Shown here: piece by piece, positions 26,854 through 35,809 of the stretch
How positions within the stretch are numbered: position 1 is the first letter of the stretch
Layout of the letters: each line of letters begins with the position of its first letter
Source of the DNA: Lactococcus termiticola
GTDB taxonomy: Bacteria; Bacillota; Bacilli; Lactobacillales; Streptococcaceae
Length of the DNA: 64,000 bases
Reading direction: 5' to 3'
NCBI RefSeq assembly: GCF_003116835.1
Contig: NZ_BFFO01000005.1
Coordinates: 62,001-126,000 of the forward strand
Position numbers and translations under genes: made by a program
Notes under the pieces: generated by a model
What the model was told of the DNA's origin: nothing
The model's input: only the letters and a program-made list of their open reading frames with translations
The model's database searches: none

Positions 26854-27615
26854 CTACTTCATCACATCCGCCCAACCAGCCATGCCGTCCAAAAACTTCT
26901 TCGCCTTCAGATTTAGGCCGACATATTCCTCATAAATCCCATCTAAAAAAGTCCGAATCTTTCCCTTCATCAGGTCAGACACAGAAATCTTCTCCAAGTC
27001 CGCCAGACTAATCTCCTGAAATTGCCCGCAAAGGTAGAGGACATTAGGGTCCAGATGGCTTCTCCTCGGGTCTTCATGGTAGTGGTCAGGACAGAGGCAG
27101 GCCGAATATTTATAGGAAAAGTCAAAAGGCCCCGTCGTCTTATGGCAAAAAACACATTCTGACAAATTAAGACTAACCCCAAAACGGCTCAGGACCTGGA
27201 GCTCAAAGATATTCGTGATAATTTCCATATCCAGCCCCTGATTCATCAGCTCTAGCGACTTAATCAAAAAGCCATAGAGGGCCGGGTCATACTCATTATC
27301 AGGCACCGCCGCATCCGCCAGGGCAATGATATAGCTGGCATGGGCATTGATGAAAATATCTTCAGCAATATGGCTAAAATGCTCTGTATCGCTCAAGTCA
27401 TCGATAAAGCTAAAACCCGCCTCGTTCATCAGACCAGTCAAAGAGAGGGCCGTAAAAGGCTGTAGACTACTGGCAAATCTTGACCTAGCAAAATTTTTCA
27501 CAAAAAACATCCGCTTTCCAAATGACTCGGTAAAGACCTTGACTAGCTTATCTTTTTCCTTATAGTTTCGGCTAAAGAGGACGAGGCCTCTGGTCTCCGC
27601 ATTTCTCATCGCCAT
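26854..27615 (-). CDS. recO: DNA repair protein RecO
   Basis: A 253-residue RecO, which with RecR loads RecA on SSB-coated DNA. The N-terminal OB-fold (about 5-80) contains RGLVLFSRNYKEKDKLVKVFTE. The central zinc-binding cysteines are CVFCHKT and the CLCPDH region. Length is normal. The start at 27615 is the first ATG; a second ATG two codons on is equally possible. It is a single gene on the minus strand downstream of the tRNA-Lys. Confidence 0.93.
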   Translation of the reverse strand: MAMRNAETRGLVLFSRNYKEKDKLVKVFTESFGKRMFFVKNFARSRFASSLQPFTALSLTGLMNEAGFSFIDDLSDTEHFSHIAEDIFINAHASYIIALADAAVPDNEYDPALYGFLIKSLELMNQGLDMEIITNIFELQVLSRFGVSLNLSECVFCHKTTGPFDFSYKYSACLCPDHYHEDPRRSHLDPNVLYLCGQFQEISLADLEKISVSDLMKGKIRTFLDGIYEEYVGLNLKAKKFLDGMAGWADVMK

Positions 27616-27664
27616 CTGATTTGAAGACCCCCTGACTTTCTGAGCTTTTTATTATTTTAACAAA

Positions 27665-27689
27665 AAAACAAGACCTAAGTCTTGTTTTA
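27665..27689. terminator. Terminator after tRNA-Lys
   Basis: AAAACAAGAC-CTAA-GTCTTGTTTT; on the minus strand it follows tRNA-Lys and is followed by a T-run. Confidence 0.85.
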
Positions 27690-27694
27690 ACTGA

Positions 27695-27767
27695 TGCCCC
27701 CTGAAGGACTCGAACCTTCGACCCATAGATTAAGAGTCTACTGCTCTACCAACTGAGCTAAGAAGGC
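27695..27767 (-). tRNA. tRNA-Lys (CUU)
   Basis: A 73-nt cloverleaf on the minus strand beginning GCCTTCTTAGCTCAGTTGG. The anticodon loop CTCTTAA gives anticodon CTT. The T arm has GGTTCGAGTCC. No CCA is encoded. Confidence 0.93.
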
Positions 27768-27864
27768 AACATCATTGAGGTCAAAAACCTACCTTTCTAT
27801 TTTATCACTTTTGGAAAATATTGCAAGAAATAAGTGAGGAAAAAACGATTTTTTGACTTCAGGG

Positions 27865-28062
27865 CAAAATAAAAGAACACTGATCGAAGGCCGTTTACCC
27901 AGTCCTGTATTGATCCCGCACAAACGCCAGGTGGGTGTCCTTGCTCAAGTCAAGCCGTTCGCCCTAAGGTTTTACATGCCACTTGATGTCTTTGGACCCC
28001 GATGCAATACAAATTTAGTCGGTCAATTAGTTGGACTGAGTTCGCACCTTCCAGTGTTCCTC
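27865..28062 (-). ncRNA. ssrS: Probable 6S RNA
   Basis: On the minus strand a stable closing stem is formed by GAACACTGGAAGG (from 28059) and CCTTCGATCAGTGTTC (to 27875), continued by CAGTCC/GGACTG. It encloses a large internal bubble and a terminal hairpin region, and ends in a U-rich tail. Size (about 190 nt) and layout fit the RNA polymerase-binding 6S RNA. A TATAAT-like box (TAATATATC) lies about 10 nt before the 5' end. I found no signature of tmRNA, RNase P or SRP RNA. The sequence is not conserved enough to be certain by eye. Confidence 0.55.
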
Positions 28063-28241
28063 GTTAAAGATATATTAACACTTTTTTGGATAAGAAGCAA
28101 ATGAAATCGCTTCTATTTTTGTTTAATAATTTATCAGATAAGACCATACATCTCCAAAGCCTCCGCCGAAGGCGCTAGCAAATCCCCAACTCAAGAGGAT
28201 TTAAGCAAGGATCAGCCCGAAGTCCTGCCGCCTGTAAAGAC
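28063..28241. other. Spacer upstream of the 6S candidate, with a possible decayed repeat
   Basis: No gene is seen. On the plus strand GCAAATCC ... GGATTT, then AAGCAAGGATCAGCCCGAAG and GCCTG, recall the order of the structured repeat (GGCAAAT stem, AGCAATGG, hairpin, GCCTCACAG), but the outer stem is not evident. AT-rich sequence at 28085-28140 would hold the 6S promoter. Confidence 0.3.
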
Positions 28242-28268
28242 AAAAAAAAGCTCAGCGACAGCTGAACT
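28242..28268 (-). terminator. Terminator of the tRNA/5S operon
   Basis: On the minus strand AGTTCAGC-TGTC-GCTGAGCT is followed by a run of eight T, directly after tRNA-Asn. Confidence 0.85.
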
Positions 28269-28279
28269 TCTTTAAGTAC

Positions 28280-28351
28280 TGCGGTTGTCGGACTCGAACC
28301 GACGACATCATGATTAACAGTCATGCGCTACTACCAACTGAGCTAAACCGC
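28280..28351 (-). tRNA. tRNA-Asn (GUU)
   Basis: A 72-nt cloverleaf on the minus strand beginning GCGGTTTAGCTCAGTTGG. The anticodon loop CTGTTAA gives GTT. It follows the 5S gene, as in the ends of rRNA operons of Lactococcus. Confidence 0.93.
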
Positions 28352-28360
28352 ATCAACAAC

Positions 28361-28473
28361 TTGGCTACGTCCTTATCTCCCAGGGGGCAACCCCCAAGTA
28401 CTTCCGGCCCGATAGGACTTAACTGCTGTGTTCGACATGGGAACAGGTGTATCTCCTATGGCATGATAACCAA
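28361..28473 (-). rRNA. rrf: 5S ribosomal RNA, without 16S or 23S
   Basis: On the minus strand, the universal core ACACCTGTTCCCATGTCGAA and CAGTTAAG are present, closed by TTGGTTA/TAGCCAA. Length is about 113 nt. The gene lies between tRNA-Ile and tRNA-Asn inside a tRNA operon; no 16S or 23S sequence is in this window. Exact ends are estimated from the closing stem. Confidence 0.9.
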
Positions 28474-28499
28474 ATCAATTTTTTCAAGCTAGGCTTGAA

Positions 28500-28573
28500 T
28501 GGGAATTCCAGGATTCGAACCTGGGACCCCTGCGTTATCAACACAGTGCTCTAACCAACTGAGCTAAACTCCC
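28500..28573 (-). tRNA. tRNA-Ile (GAU)
   Basis: A 74-nt cloverleaf beginning GGGAGTTTAGCTCAGTTGG on the minus strand. Anticodon loop TTGATAA gives GAT. Confidence 0.94.
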
Positions 28574-28607
28574 AAATGCATAAATAAAGCAGTCCTAAGA
28601 CTGTTTA

Positions 28608-28678
28608 AGCGGATGACGAGAATCGAACTCGCGTAGCCAGCTTGGAAGGCTGGGGTTCTACCATTAAACTACATCCGC
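28608..28678 (-). tRNA. tRNA-Gly (UCC)
   Basis: A 71-nt cloverleaf beginning GCGGATGTAGTTTAATGG on the minus strand. Anticodon loop CTTCCAA gives TCC. Confidence 0.94.
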
Positions 28679-28681
28679 TTT

Positions 28682-28744
28682 CTGTTAGTTGGACTGAGCG
28701 AAGATTTCGCCCAAAGGAAGAAATCTGAACCAGTCCAACAACAG
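28682..28744 (-). repeat. Long hairpin in the tRNA-Phe/tRNA-Gly spacer
   Basis: CTGTTAGTTGGACTG (28682-28696) pairs with CAGTCCAACAACAG (28731-28744), and an inner AGATTTC/GAAATCT stem continues the hairpin. It is probably part of the tRNA precursor. TTAGTTGGACTGAG here is identical to 14 nt of the 6S candidate (28027-28040). Confidence 0.7.
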
Positions 28745-28802
28745 AAAGGTTGCAGATCAGGAAAGAGGAAGCTTTCCCACATTTTCTTCTATTTCTAACA
28801 AA

Positions 28803-28875
28803 TGGCGCGAGACGGAATCGAACCGCCGACACATGGAGCTTCAATCCATTGCTCTACCAACTGAGCTACCGAGCC
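28803..28875 (-). tRNA. tRNA-Phe (GAA)
   Basis: A 73-nt cloverleaf beginning GGCTCGGTAGCTCAGTTGG on the minus strand. Anticodon loop TTGAAGC gives GAA. Confidence 0.94.
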
Positions 28876-28889
28876 GTGTGTTTAGGTAA

Positions 28890-28963
<74 letters not shown>

Positions 28964-28993
28964 ATATTATGAAATTGTTTTCTTAAAAGAAAA

Positions 28994-29083
28994 AGGAGGA
29001 TGTGGGATTCGAACCCACGCACGCTTTTACACGCCTGACGGTTTTCAAGACCGTTCCCTTCAGCCGGACTTGGGTAATCCTCC
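28994..29083 (-). tRNA. tRNA-Ser (UGA)
   Basis: A 90-nt class II tRNA with a long variable arm, beginning GGAGGATTACCCAAGTCC on the minus strand. The anticodon is TGA. Confidence 0.93.
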
Positions 29084-29110
29084 ACTGAATTTAATATTAT
29101 TAAATTCTAA

Positions 29111-29182
29111 TAGTCCGTACGGGATTCGAACCCGTGTTACCGCCGTGAAAAGGCGGTGTCTTAACCCCTTGACCAACGGACC
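29111..29182 (-). tRNA. tRNA-Glu (UUC), first gene of the tRNA operon
   Basis: A 72-nt cloverleaf beginning GGTCCGTTGGTCAAGGGG on the minus strand. Anticodon loop TTTTCAC gives TTC. It is identical to the tRNA-Glu at 51394 on the other strand. Confidence 0.94.
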
Positions 29183-29217
29183 ATTATCTTGTGCTGTCTC
29201 AAAAACAGTACTTTATT

Positions 29218-29246
29218 ATTATATCTAATCCATTTTTATTTGTCAA
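29218..29246 (-). promoter_or_regulatory. Consensus promoter of the tRNA/5S operon
   Basis: On the minus strand TTGACA (29241-29246) and TATAAT (29218-29223) are separated by exactly 17 bp, a perfect sigma-A promoter. The start should lie near 29211, about 29 nt before tRNA-Glu. It drives Glu-Ser-fMet-Phe-Gly-Ile-5S-Asn. Confidence 0.92.
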
Positions 29247-29492
29247 GAATAAAGTTGATTTTTTTCTAAAAAAATTTTTTTCATTCGATTTTTACTCTCT
29301 TTTTAGCTTAAAATCAGTAGACTAGCAGATGGTTATATCCTTGGCAGAAGGTCTGTTTCGCTTCAATCATAGTTACAAATAGAGAAAACTAAGTTTGCTT
29401 CAACATTTGATAGTCCAGGTCTATATTCGGTGACGTCAATTAAATTTCCCTCATTCTGCTCCACTCATTCCTGAATTGTATCCACGAAGATG
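29247..29492. other. AT-rich spacer between the tRNA promoter and ftsH
   Basis: No gene is seen. The part next to the tRNA promoter (29255-29310) is very AT-rich and could act as an UP element. The rest holds no clear feature until the half repeat at 29493. Confidence 0.4.
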
Positions 29493-29536
29493 GCCTCACA
29501 GTACTTTTCAGAATCTCCCTAAGGGAACGAAAAGAC
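29493..29536 (+). repeat. Half copy D of the structured repeat
   Basis: GCCTCACAGTACTTTTCAGA and the following AATCTCC match the right arm of copy A with few changes, then GGGAACGAAAAGAC matches the conserved flank. The left arm and inner hairpins are missing or too decayed to see. It ends about 30 nt from the ftsH stop, in the usual orientation. Confidence 0.65.
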
Positions 29537-29548
29537 TTTGTCTATAAC

Positions 29549-29570
29549 AAAAAAAGGCTTATTCAGCCTT
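29549..29570 (-). terminator. ftsH terminator
   Basis: On the minus strand AAGGCT-GAATA-AGCCTT with seven T; the stem overlaps the stop codon. Confidence 0.8.
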
Positions 29571-31649
29571 TTCTCCGTTATTATCATCAGAAGGAGAAGC
29601 TTCGGGCTCAAGCTTAGGCTCAGCAGTCTCCGCTTCCTTCTTAGCCATTTCAGCGTTGGTCTCAGAGAGGACTTCTTCATAAGACTTGGCTTCTGGCACT
29701 TCATTTTCAAGTTTTTCAATATCTTCAGCAGGCATCTCTCCTGTTTCAAAGAGGGACTTAATTTGCTTGGCATCCAATGTCTCATATTTGAGCAGGGCTT
29801 CAGCAATCGCCTTGTGCTGGTCACGATGTTCGGCAATGGCCTTCTTAGCCCGGTCATAGGCTTCTTGAAGGATGCGACGAACTTCTTCGTCAATCATGAC
29901 CGCAGTAGCCTCAGAATAAGTCTTCGTTTGACCGTAGTCGCGGCCAATGAAGACCTCATGGCTACCTTCATATGAAACCATACCAAGCTTCTTAGACATA
30001 CCGTACTCTGTAACCATAGCACGGGCCATCTTAGTCGCACGTTCGATGTCGTTAGAAGCACCAGGCGTCGCTACACCAAAGACAATTTCTTCACCGAGAC
30101 GACCGCCCATAAGACTCGCGAGTTGGTCTTGAAGATGGAAGTTCGTTGGTTGCATGATTTCTTCATCAGGAAGGGCAAGCATGTAACCACCGATACGGCC
30201 ACGAGGGACAATAGTGACCTTGCGGACCGTGCTACCATTTTCAAGAACCAGACCGACAATGGCGTGTCCAGCCTCGTGGTAGGCCACGATTTCGCGTTCA
30301 CGTAGAGATTGCGTCCGATCCTTCTTAGCAGGACCTGCCATGGCACGGTCCATCCCTTCGTCAATATCAGCTGCATTAATTTCAGCCTTATTTTGACGAG
30401 CAGCAACGAGGGCTGCTTCATTCAAGACGTTTTCAAGGTCTGCACCGACATATCCAGGGGTTTGAGTTGCGACACTATGAAGGTCGACATCTTTGCCGAG
30501 TGGCTTGTTCTTCGCATGAACTTTGAGGACTGCTTCACGTCCCTTAACGTCAGGCGCACCGACCAAAACTTTACGGTCAAAACGGCCTGGACGAAGGAGG
30601 GCTGGGTCAAGAACGTCAGAACGGTTGGTCGCCGCAATGACGATGACTGAGTTGCCATCATCCTGGAAACCATCCATTTCGACGAGGAGCTGGTTGAGGG
30701 TCTGTTCACGTTCGTCATTCCCCCCACCAAGACCAGCACCACGTTGGCGACCGACCGCATCGATTTCATCGATGAAGATGATTGATGGAGCCGTCTTCTT
30801 GGCATTTTCAAAGAGGTCGCGGACACGGCTAGCACCGACACCGACGAACATTTCGACGAAATCAGACCCTGAGATGCTGTAGAAAGGCACGCCAGCTTCA
30901 CCGGCAACGGCTTTGGCAAGCAAGGTTTTACCAGTCCCCGGAGGGCCCTCAAGGAGGACACCAGCAGGGATACGGGCACCCAGGTCATGGTATTTCTTAG
31001 GGTTCTTCAAGAAGTCAACGACTTCGACCAGTTCTTGCTTTTCTTCGTCAGAGCCGGCCACATCGCTGAAGCGGACCTTAGAGGTCTTACCGTCAGCCTG
31101 CTTAGCCTTAGACTTCCCAAATGACATCGGGTTGGCACCACCGCCACCACCGCGGGCTCCCATACCGCCCATCATAAGGTAGAGGAAACCAATCATGAGG
31201 ACCATCGGAAGCAGGTAGCTCAAGAGATTGAGCCAGATACCGTTGTTTGAGGCCGCAACAACATTGACTTTGATGCCCTTGTCTTTAGCGGTTGACTGGA
31301 GGTTGTTGATCGTCGTATCCGTTGGCACAATCAAGGCTTGGAAGTGGCTCACCTGCTGGCTTGTTGGGCCAATCAGTGGAAATGAGCTTGGATTATCGAC
31401 GGTTTTTGGCGTCTTGTATTCTCCAGAAACAGTGATCAGGCTGTCAGAAGGTTGCAGCGTGATGTTTTTTAATTTGCCATCATTGAGGTCAGAAACCAGG
31501 GTTGAGTAGTCGATTTTATCAACTGCTCCCCGATTGCTTCCCCCAGCAAAGAATTGAATCCCAAAGACGACGATGATCGCCAGAATGACCCACATGAGGA
31601 CATTCTTGACAAATCCACCCTGTCTTGGTTGTTTGTTGTTATTATTCAT
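29559..31649 (-). CDS. ftsH: ATP-dependent zinc metalloprotease FtsH
   Basis: A 696-residue membrane AAA protease that degrades misassembled membrane proteins and some regulators. Two membrane segments (about 12-32 and 132-154) flank an extracytoplasmic domain. The AAA domain has Walker A GPPGTGKT (235-242), Walker [11 protein letters not shown] and the SRH with RPGRFDR. The zinc site is HEAGH (458-462). A Gly-rich stretch after TM2 and an acidic tail (about 650-696) are usual variations. A 15-bp dyad TACGAAGGATTCGTA (31677-31691) lies in the leader. It is the last gene of the pth-to-ftsH cluster and has 129 nt of upstream space for its own promoter. Confidence 0.97.
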   Translation of the reverse strand: MNNNNKQPRQGGFVKNVLMWVILAIIVVFGIQFFAGGSNRGAVDKIDYSTLVSDLNDGKLKNITLQPSDSLITVSGEYKTPKTVDNPSSFPLIGPTSQQVSHFQALIVPTDTTINNLQSTAKDKGIKVNVVAASNNGIWLNLLSYLLPMVLMIGFLYLMMGGMGARGGGGGANPMSFGKSKAKQADGKTSKVRFSDVAGSDEEKQELVEVVDFLKNPKKYHDLGARIPAGVLLEGPPGTGKTLLAKAVAGEAGVPFYSISGSDFVEMFVGVGASRVRDLFENAKKTAPSIIFIDEIDAVGRQRGAGLGGGNDEREQTLNQLLVEMDGFQDDGNSVIVIAATNRSDVLDPALLRPGRFDRKVLVGAPDVKGREAVLKVHAKNKPLGKDVDLHSVATQTPGYVGADLENVLNEAALVAARQNKAEINAADIDEGMDRAMAGPAKKDRTQSLREREIVAYHEAGHAIVGLVLENGSTVRKVTIVPRGRIGGYMLALPDEEIMQPTNFHLQDQLASLMGGRLGEEIVFGVATPGASNDIERATKMARAMVTEYGMSKKLGMVSYEGSHEVFIGRDYGQTKTYSEATAVMIDEEVRRILQEAYDRAKKAIAEHRDQHKAIAEALLKYETLDAKQIKSLFETGEMPAEDIEKLENEVPEAKSYEEVLSETNAEMAKKEAETAEPKLEPEASPSDDNNGEKAE

Positions 31650-31676
31650 AGTTTCCTGACATTAAAGAGTGTATTC

Positions 31677-31691
31677 TACGAAGGATTCGTA
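31677..31691. promoter_or_regulatory. Dyad in the ftsH leader
   Basis: TACGAA-GGA-TTCGTA is a perfect inverted repeat 28 nt before the ftsH start. It may be an operator or an mRNA hairpin; no known regulator site matches. Confidence 0.35.
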
Positions 31692-31778
31692 TAGTTTCTA
31701 GTATAGTACAAATCCCCTTAAAATGCTAATGGTAAGTATTGGTCAAAGGCTTTTTCATACTAAAGTCTGAGGCCGACT

Positions 31779-32324
31779 TTATGAAGAATAAACCTCTTCC
31801 TTCAAGACACCCACATAAGGAAGGTTGCGGTAGTAGCCATCGTAGTCGAGGCCAAAACCAACAACAAATTCGTTTGGAATCGTGAAACCAGTATAATCGG
31901 CATCGATTTCTACCACACGGCCTTCAGGCTTGTCGAGCAGGGTCACAATCTTCACGTTGGCACCCCGGTGCTCAAGGAGCTCCTTGAGGTATTTCAGCGT
32001 CCGGCCAGTATCGATAATGTCCTCGATAATCACAACTTCACGGCCCTTCAAAGGCGTGTCCACATCCAGTAAGAGCTTAACTTCGCCAGAAGATTCCATG
32101 GTCCCGTTGTAGCTAGAAACCGTCATAAATTCAAGTTGGACAGGGATGTCAATCCGCTTGATCAGCTCAGCCATGAAGGGTACAGAGCCCTTCAAGATAC
32201 CAAGTAAAAGAGGATTTTTCCCAGCGTATTCTGTCGCCAGGATTTGACCGAGTTCTACGGTCTTTTCTTGAATTTCTTTCTCAGAAATCAGAACTTTTTT
32301 AATGTCTTGTTCGAGCATGCTCAA
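31779..32324 (-). CDS. hpt: Hypoxanthine phosphoribosyltransferase
   Basis: A 181-residue purine salvage enzyme that joins hypoxanthine or guanine to PRPP. The PRPP-binding motif [14 protein letters not shown] lies at about residues 93-106, and the conserved [11 protein letters not shown] and [20 protein letters not shown] segments are intact. It overlaps tilS by 4 bp. In B. subtilis HprT and TilS are also adjacent and together activate ftsH transcription; the same tilS-hpt-ftsH order here would allow that, but the sequence does not show it. Confidence 0.96.
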   Translation of the reverse strand: MSMLEQDIKKVLISEKEIQEKTVELGQILATEYAGKNPLLLGILKGSVPFMAELIKRIDIPVQLEFMTVSSYNGTMESSGEVKLLLDVDTPLKGREVVIIEDIIDTGRTLKYLKELLEHRGANVKIVTLLDKPEGRVVEIDADYTGFTIPNEFVVGFGLDYDGYYRNLPYVGVLKEEVYSS

Positions 32325-33562
32325 TTCTCCTCTTTAATGTAGGCTCTTAGCCATAGTTTTCTCTTCATTTTATCATTTTTAAGGCCTTTACTCAAATCTG
32401 AAATGACCATATCCCCGATGGCATAGACCTCGCCGTCTACTAAAAGCAGGGAGAGTTCTCGCTTGGCCAGCGGAATTTTCTTTTCAATCAGGACTTTTCT
32501 GACTTTTTTATGATGACCGTTGACTAGGATTTCGTCGGCCGGCTGGCGTTTCCGGACTTCGATTTTTCCTGCTAGAGGGAGGTTGACTGCCCTGTAGTCC
32601 GGTCTTTCTGAGTCAGACACTTCTAAAAGCCATTTTCTCTGGCCTTTTTCGATAGAGAAGCTGTCTGCCGTCTTTACTAGGCGAAATCCGTCAGCCAGCT
32701 CATGGTCATACTGCTCAGGTCGCTCTAAAATATGGAAGAGGTCGTCAAAGGTCTCCCGTTTGACTTCCAATTCTGGAAATTTAGACAGGTATTCCTGGAG
32801 AATAAAGTGTTTCATGGCCTGGGACTGGCTAGCATAAGCCTTCAAGTCGACCTGATCTGAAACCAGGCCCAGCCTTTGAACATCCTCATGGATGACCGTC
32901 ATGGCCAGCTTGATTTCTTCAGACAGGCTCAAGATACCTTCAAGCAGTCTTGGGTTTTCTCTCTCCAAATCTGGAATCAGTTGATTCCTGACCCGATTTC
33001 TAAAATAGTCGGACTCCTGATTACTCTCGTCTTCAAAGTGGTCGAGCTTTTCTTCTAAAAAATCCGACTTCTTAAAACGAAGCAGGGGGCGGATCAATTC
33101 ACCTGGTCCAAAAGCCTGTCTTTCCTCAATTCCCGCCAAATAACGCAGACGGCGACCAGTAATTATCCGCATCAAGAAGGTCTCGACCTGGTCGTTAGCG
33201 TGGTGGGCTGTCAACAATTTGTCGTAGTCGTATTCCCGCATGACCTCTTCAAAAAAGGCATAGCGAAAGGCCCGACCAGAAGCTTCTGAAAAATTGCCTG
33301 TGAATTTTCGACTATAAAAAGGCAGTGAAAGTTGCTCTGCCACGGCTCTCAGAGCTGACTCCTCATGATCTGAGGCAGGTCTCTGCCCGTGATTCACATG
33401 GACCAGGCCAAGCTCAATACCTAGCTCATCTCTCGCCTCGTAGAGCCAATGAAAAAGGGTCATCGAGTCCAGGCCACCAGAGAGGGCCAGAAGGACTCGA
33501 GAGCCCCTTTCAAAATATTTTTCTTTTTTAATCTGACTTAAAAATCTAACTCTAGCTTTCAT
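32321..33562 (-). CDS. tilS: tRNA(Ile)-lysidine synthase
   Basis: A 413-residue TilS that uses ATP to attach lysine to C34 of tRNA-Ile(CAU), changing its decoding from AUG to AUA. The PP-loop SGGLDS is at residues 28-33, and [14 protein letters not shown] and [13 protein letters not shown] follow. The C-terminal substrate-binding domain (about 340-413) is present. It overlaps its neighbours by 4 bp on both sides, which indicates coupled translation within the pth-to-hpt cluster. Confidence 0.95.
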   Translation of the reverse strand: MKARVRFLSQIKKEKYFERGSRVLLALSGGLDSMTLFHWLYEARDELGIELGLVHVNHGQRPASDHEESALRAVAEQLSLPFYSRKFTGNFSEASGRAFRYAFFEEVMREYDYDKLLTAHHANDQVETFLMRIITGRRLRYLAGIEERQAFGPGELIRPLLRFKKSDFLEEKLDHFEDESNQESDYFRNRVRNQLIPDLERENPRLLEGILSLSEEIKLAMTVIHEDVQRLGLVSDQVDLKAYASQSQAMKHFILQEYLSKFPELEVKRETFDDLFHILERPEQYDHELADGFRLVKTADSFSIEKGQRKWLLEVSDSERPDYRAVNLPLAGKIEVRKRQPADEILVNGHHKKVRKVLIEKKIPLAKRELSLLLVDGEVYAIGDMVISDLSKGLKNDKMKRKLWLRAYIKEEN

Positions 33563-34869
33563 TCTAAGGCTCCATAGACATCTTTAGAAATATCGGCAAT
33601 CTCCTGGTCTGAAGCAGAAGAAGACTCGACCACTAAAATATAAGGATGTTCGGCAAAGACAATGGCTGCATCGTGGTTATAGCTGTCTGCCGCCCCAATC
33701 TTGTGGGCCACCTTGATATTTGAAGGGACACCAGCCTTGATTTTTATGTTGTCAAATGCTGTATTAAAGAGGGAGTTAAAACCTGCTCCACCCTCATTAT
33801 AGAGGCCTTCAAGGACCCGGCCGACCATCTCAGCTGAGGCTTCTCGTTTCGATGGATTCCAGGGCCGACCGGCAAGCTTCGTAATGGCATCCTGGTATTC
33901 TTGTGAAAATTGCTTGGTTTCGTAGTAGGCCAGGAGATTGCTGCCGACATTGTCAGAATCCTTGGCCGTAACATTGATAACCTCTAAGAGAGAATAGTTT
34001 TTTTCATCTGGAATTTCTGACAAGACTCCTGTCCCTGCAGGCTCAAAGGAACCTGGGAAGCCATTGATGACTGAGCTATAGTAAAGTTGATCAGACAAAT
34101 TTGCCTGACCGTCATTGATGCGTTTTTGTGTCCAGTAGAGGATAGGGAGCTTAGAAAGACTGGCTGAATACATGGTCTGATTCTGATTAATTCCAACTGT
34201 AAACTTACTGTCAAGTTCTTTTACATAGATAGAATAGTCAGAGCTATTGTATTTCTTATTGAGCAAGTCTTGCAGGGCCAGCATCTTAGGGTTCTTCAAG
34301 CTTAAATCATCTGCAGAGACCCAGCCTGTCTGGCCTCCGTCAAAGGAAATCTCGTAGTAGCTTCCCCAGAGGGTCTTGGCCAGCTTATCAGCTGAGTAGG
34401 ACTGACCCTTCGGCAACTGGCTGTAAACTTCCTTGTCAAAGCTGGTGTAGGGATTGTAATAGACCTTGGTCTGAGCGCTCGTATAAACCGTCTGGTCAAT
34501 GTTTTCCTTAGAAATCAGGACATCAGAAGCCAGGTCCTCCTTGACTGCCCGGATATAGCGACCGTCTGACAGCTCAAAAGCTCCCTTGGTCAACTTACGG
34601 ATGTTCAGCTGGGTCATTTTTGAAATTGTCCCTGCTTTTTCCTTTAGGTCAGCATCCTTGTAGGCGGTCAGCTCTTTCAGTGATAGGGGACGAGTCGGGA
34701 TGTCCTTATAGGCCTGCTGATGAGATGAAGCCTTCTCTTCCTCTTTAGCCAGAACCCTGTGAGCAGGCTTAGCTTCAGACTTCCCCGGAAAGGCAAAAAG
34801 GCCTGGAATGATCAGGATGATCATCGCCAAGCCAACACCCATATTCAGTTTTTCCTTCAAAAACTGCAT
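33559..34869 (-). CDS. Exported serine hydrolase, class A beta-lactamase-like
   Basis: A 436-residue secreted or membrane-anchored protein. A hydrophobic segment (about 10-30) ends in AFPGKSEA and could be a signal peptide or anchor. The C-terminal domain (about 205-436) has beta-lactamase-fold motifs: SLSK (nucleophile Ser, in YSASLSKLPILYW), SDNVGSN as an SDN-like box, and HKIG in place of KTG. The middle contains an SH3-like stretch (FDGGQTGWVSADDL, about 173-190). The orthologous gene between divIC and tilS in streptococci is annotated the same way; a role in cell-wall metabolism is inferred, not shown. It overlaps tilS by 4 bp. Confidence 0.82.
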   Translation of the reverse strand: MQFLKEKLNMGVGLAMIILIIPGLFAFPGKSEAKPAHRVLAKEEEKASSHQQAYKDIPTRPLSLKELTAYKDADLKEKAGTISKMTQLNIRKLTKGAFELSDGRYIRAVKEDLASDVLISKENIDQTVYTSAQTKVYYNPYTSFDKEVYSQLPKGQSYSADKLAKTLWGSYYEISFDGGQTGWVSADDLSLKNPKMLALQDLLNKKYNSSDYSIYVKELDSKFTVGINQNQTMYSASLSKLPILYWTQKRINDGQANLSDQLYYSSVINGFPGSFEPAGTGVLSEIPDEKNYSLLEVINVTAKDSDNVGSNLLAYYETKQFSQEYQDAITKLAGRPWNPSKREASAEMVGRVLEGLYNEGGAGFNSLFNTAFDNIKIKAGVPSNIKVAHKIGAADSYNHDAAIVFAEHPYILVVESSSASDQEIADISKDVYGALE

Positions 34870-34873
34870 GATG

Positions 34874-35164
34874 CTAATATCCCAAGCTCTCCTTATTTTT
34901 TTCTCTTAGTTCTTCTAGGCCTTTGGCTGACTGCTCTTCAAATTGAGCCATGAGCTGAAGAAGGTCGCTTTCGCCCTCTCTTAAATCAATTTTGCCGTCT
35001 TCATGACTTCTTAAAATCTCAACATCAATCAGATCTGACTTTTTAGGCCGGACAGGATGCTTACGCAAGTCTGACCAGTGCAACAGGCCTCTTTTCTTTA
35101 GGCCGGCCTCTTCAAAATCAATAAAAAGCCCATGATGCGAGAGACTTCTAACCCTTCCTATCAT
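34874..35164 (-). CDS. Small S1-like RNA-binding domain protein
   Basis: A 96-residue protein whose first 60 residues look like an S1 OB-fold (GRVRSLSHHGLFIDFEEAG, then LLHWSDL and VDVEIL-like turns). The tail is charged and helical. A gene of this kind is found between divIC and tilS in streptococci and lactococci. Its start overlaps divIC by 4 bp and its stop is 4 nt before the hydrolase gene. RNA binding is inferred from the fold. Confidence 0.75.
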   Translation of the reverse strand: MIGRVRSLSHHGLFIDFEEAGLKKRGLLHWSDLRKHPVRPKKSDLIDVEILRSHEDGKIDLREGESDLLQLMAQFEEQSAKGLEELREKNKESLGY

Positions 35165-35520
35165 TGGTCTGAGTTAATTCCGCCATTGACCAAACCAGGT
35201 GCTGTAAAGACCTTTTCTCCGTTCTTAGAATAAGAATATCTTGCCCGGGCGTACTTTTCTATAAATTGTGGATCTTTTAGCTTAGAAATTTCTGTCGATT
35301 TAAGCGTTGCCTTATCGTCCAGATCCTTGTCTTTTTTGATGGCTTCTTGCTCAAGTGTGACCTGCTTTTGCAAGTTCTGGTAGGCATTGACCAGGCTCAT
35401 GCTGGCCAGTGCAAAGAGGAGCATGGCCCCAATCAAAATAATCCCCAGGTGGCGACGACGTGGCGGTCTTTGTTTTTCTTCTGGACGCTTTTCTTGCATG
35501 GAAATCACATTTCTAGGCAT
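35161..35520 (-). CDS. divIC: Septum formation initiator family protein (DivIC/FtsB)
   Basis: A 119-residue bitopic division protein. A basic cytoplasmic N terminus (about 1-25) is followed by one membrane segment (about 27-47) and a coiled coil (about 48-80). The ending contains [20 protein letters not shown], the usual DivIC motif. DivIC works with DivIB and FtsL to activate septal wall synthesis. It overlaps the S4 gene by 8 bp and the S1-domain gene by 4 bp. Confidence 0.92.
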   Translation of the reverse strand: MPRNVISMQEKRPEEKQRPPRRRHLGIILIGAMLLFALASMSLVNAYQNLQKQVTLEQEAIKKDKDLDDKATLKSTEISKLKDPQFIEKYARARYSYSKNGEKVFTAPGLVNGGINSDQ

Positions 35521-35797
35521 GCTCTAACTCCTGATCCTCCGCCTTGATACGGGTCTCTGAGATGATGCTATACATCTTTTCCGCATCTTCTTTTCTTGTA
35601 AATTCTTTGGTTTCAACAACCTTGACTTCTAAAATTTTATTTCCAAAACGGATATTGATGATGTCGTCAAATTTCACGTCGCTGGACGATTTTGCCAGCT
35701 TGCCATTGATTTTAATCCGACCCTTATCAGCCACTTCTTTGGCGACTGGCCGGCGTTTGATCAGGCGTGACACCTTCAAAAATTTATCTAATCTCAT
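35513..35797 (-). CDS. S4 domain RNA-binding protein (RqcP/YabO)
   Basis: A 94-residue protein from the ATG at 35797, which starts the S4 motif [20 protein letters not shown]; the longer upstream frame is not conserved in type. The family (YabO/RqcP/Hsp15) binds 50S-peptidyl-tRNA and supports C-terminal tailing in ribosome quality control. [12 protein letters not shown] forms the second half of the S4 fold. No ribosome binding site is present; minus-strand TGTTATAAT ends 6 nt before the ATG, predicting a leaderless mRNA. It overlaps divIC by 8 bp. Confidence 0.9.
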   Translation of the reverse strand: MRLDKFLKVSRLIKRRPVAKEVADKGRIKINGKLAKSSSDVKFDDIINIRFGNKILEVKVVETKEFTRKEDAEKMYSIISETRIKAEDQELEHA

Positions 35798-35803
35798 GGG
35801 GAA

Positions 35804-35809
35804 ATTATA
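35804..35809 (-). promoter_or_regulatory. Extended -10 promoter of the S4 gene (leaderless)
   Basis: TGTTATAAT on the minus strand with 6 nt to the ATG at 35797. Confidence 0.65.

Noticed and set aside
28605-28844. ORFs across the tRNA and 5S genes
   Set aside because: They read through tRNA-Gly, tRNA-Phe and 5S sequences and are not proteins.
30523-30882. Arg/Ser-rich ORF opposite ftsH
   Set aside because: It is antisense of the AAA domain; the composition is an artefact of the frame.
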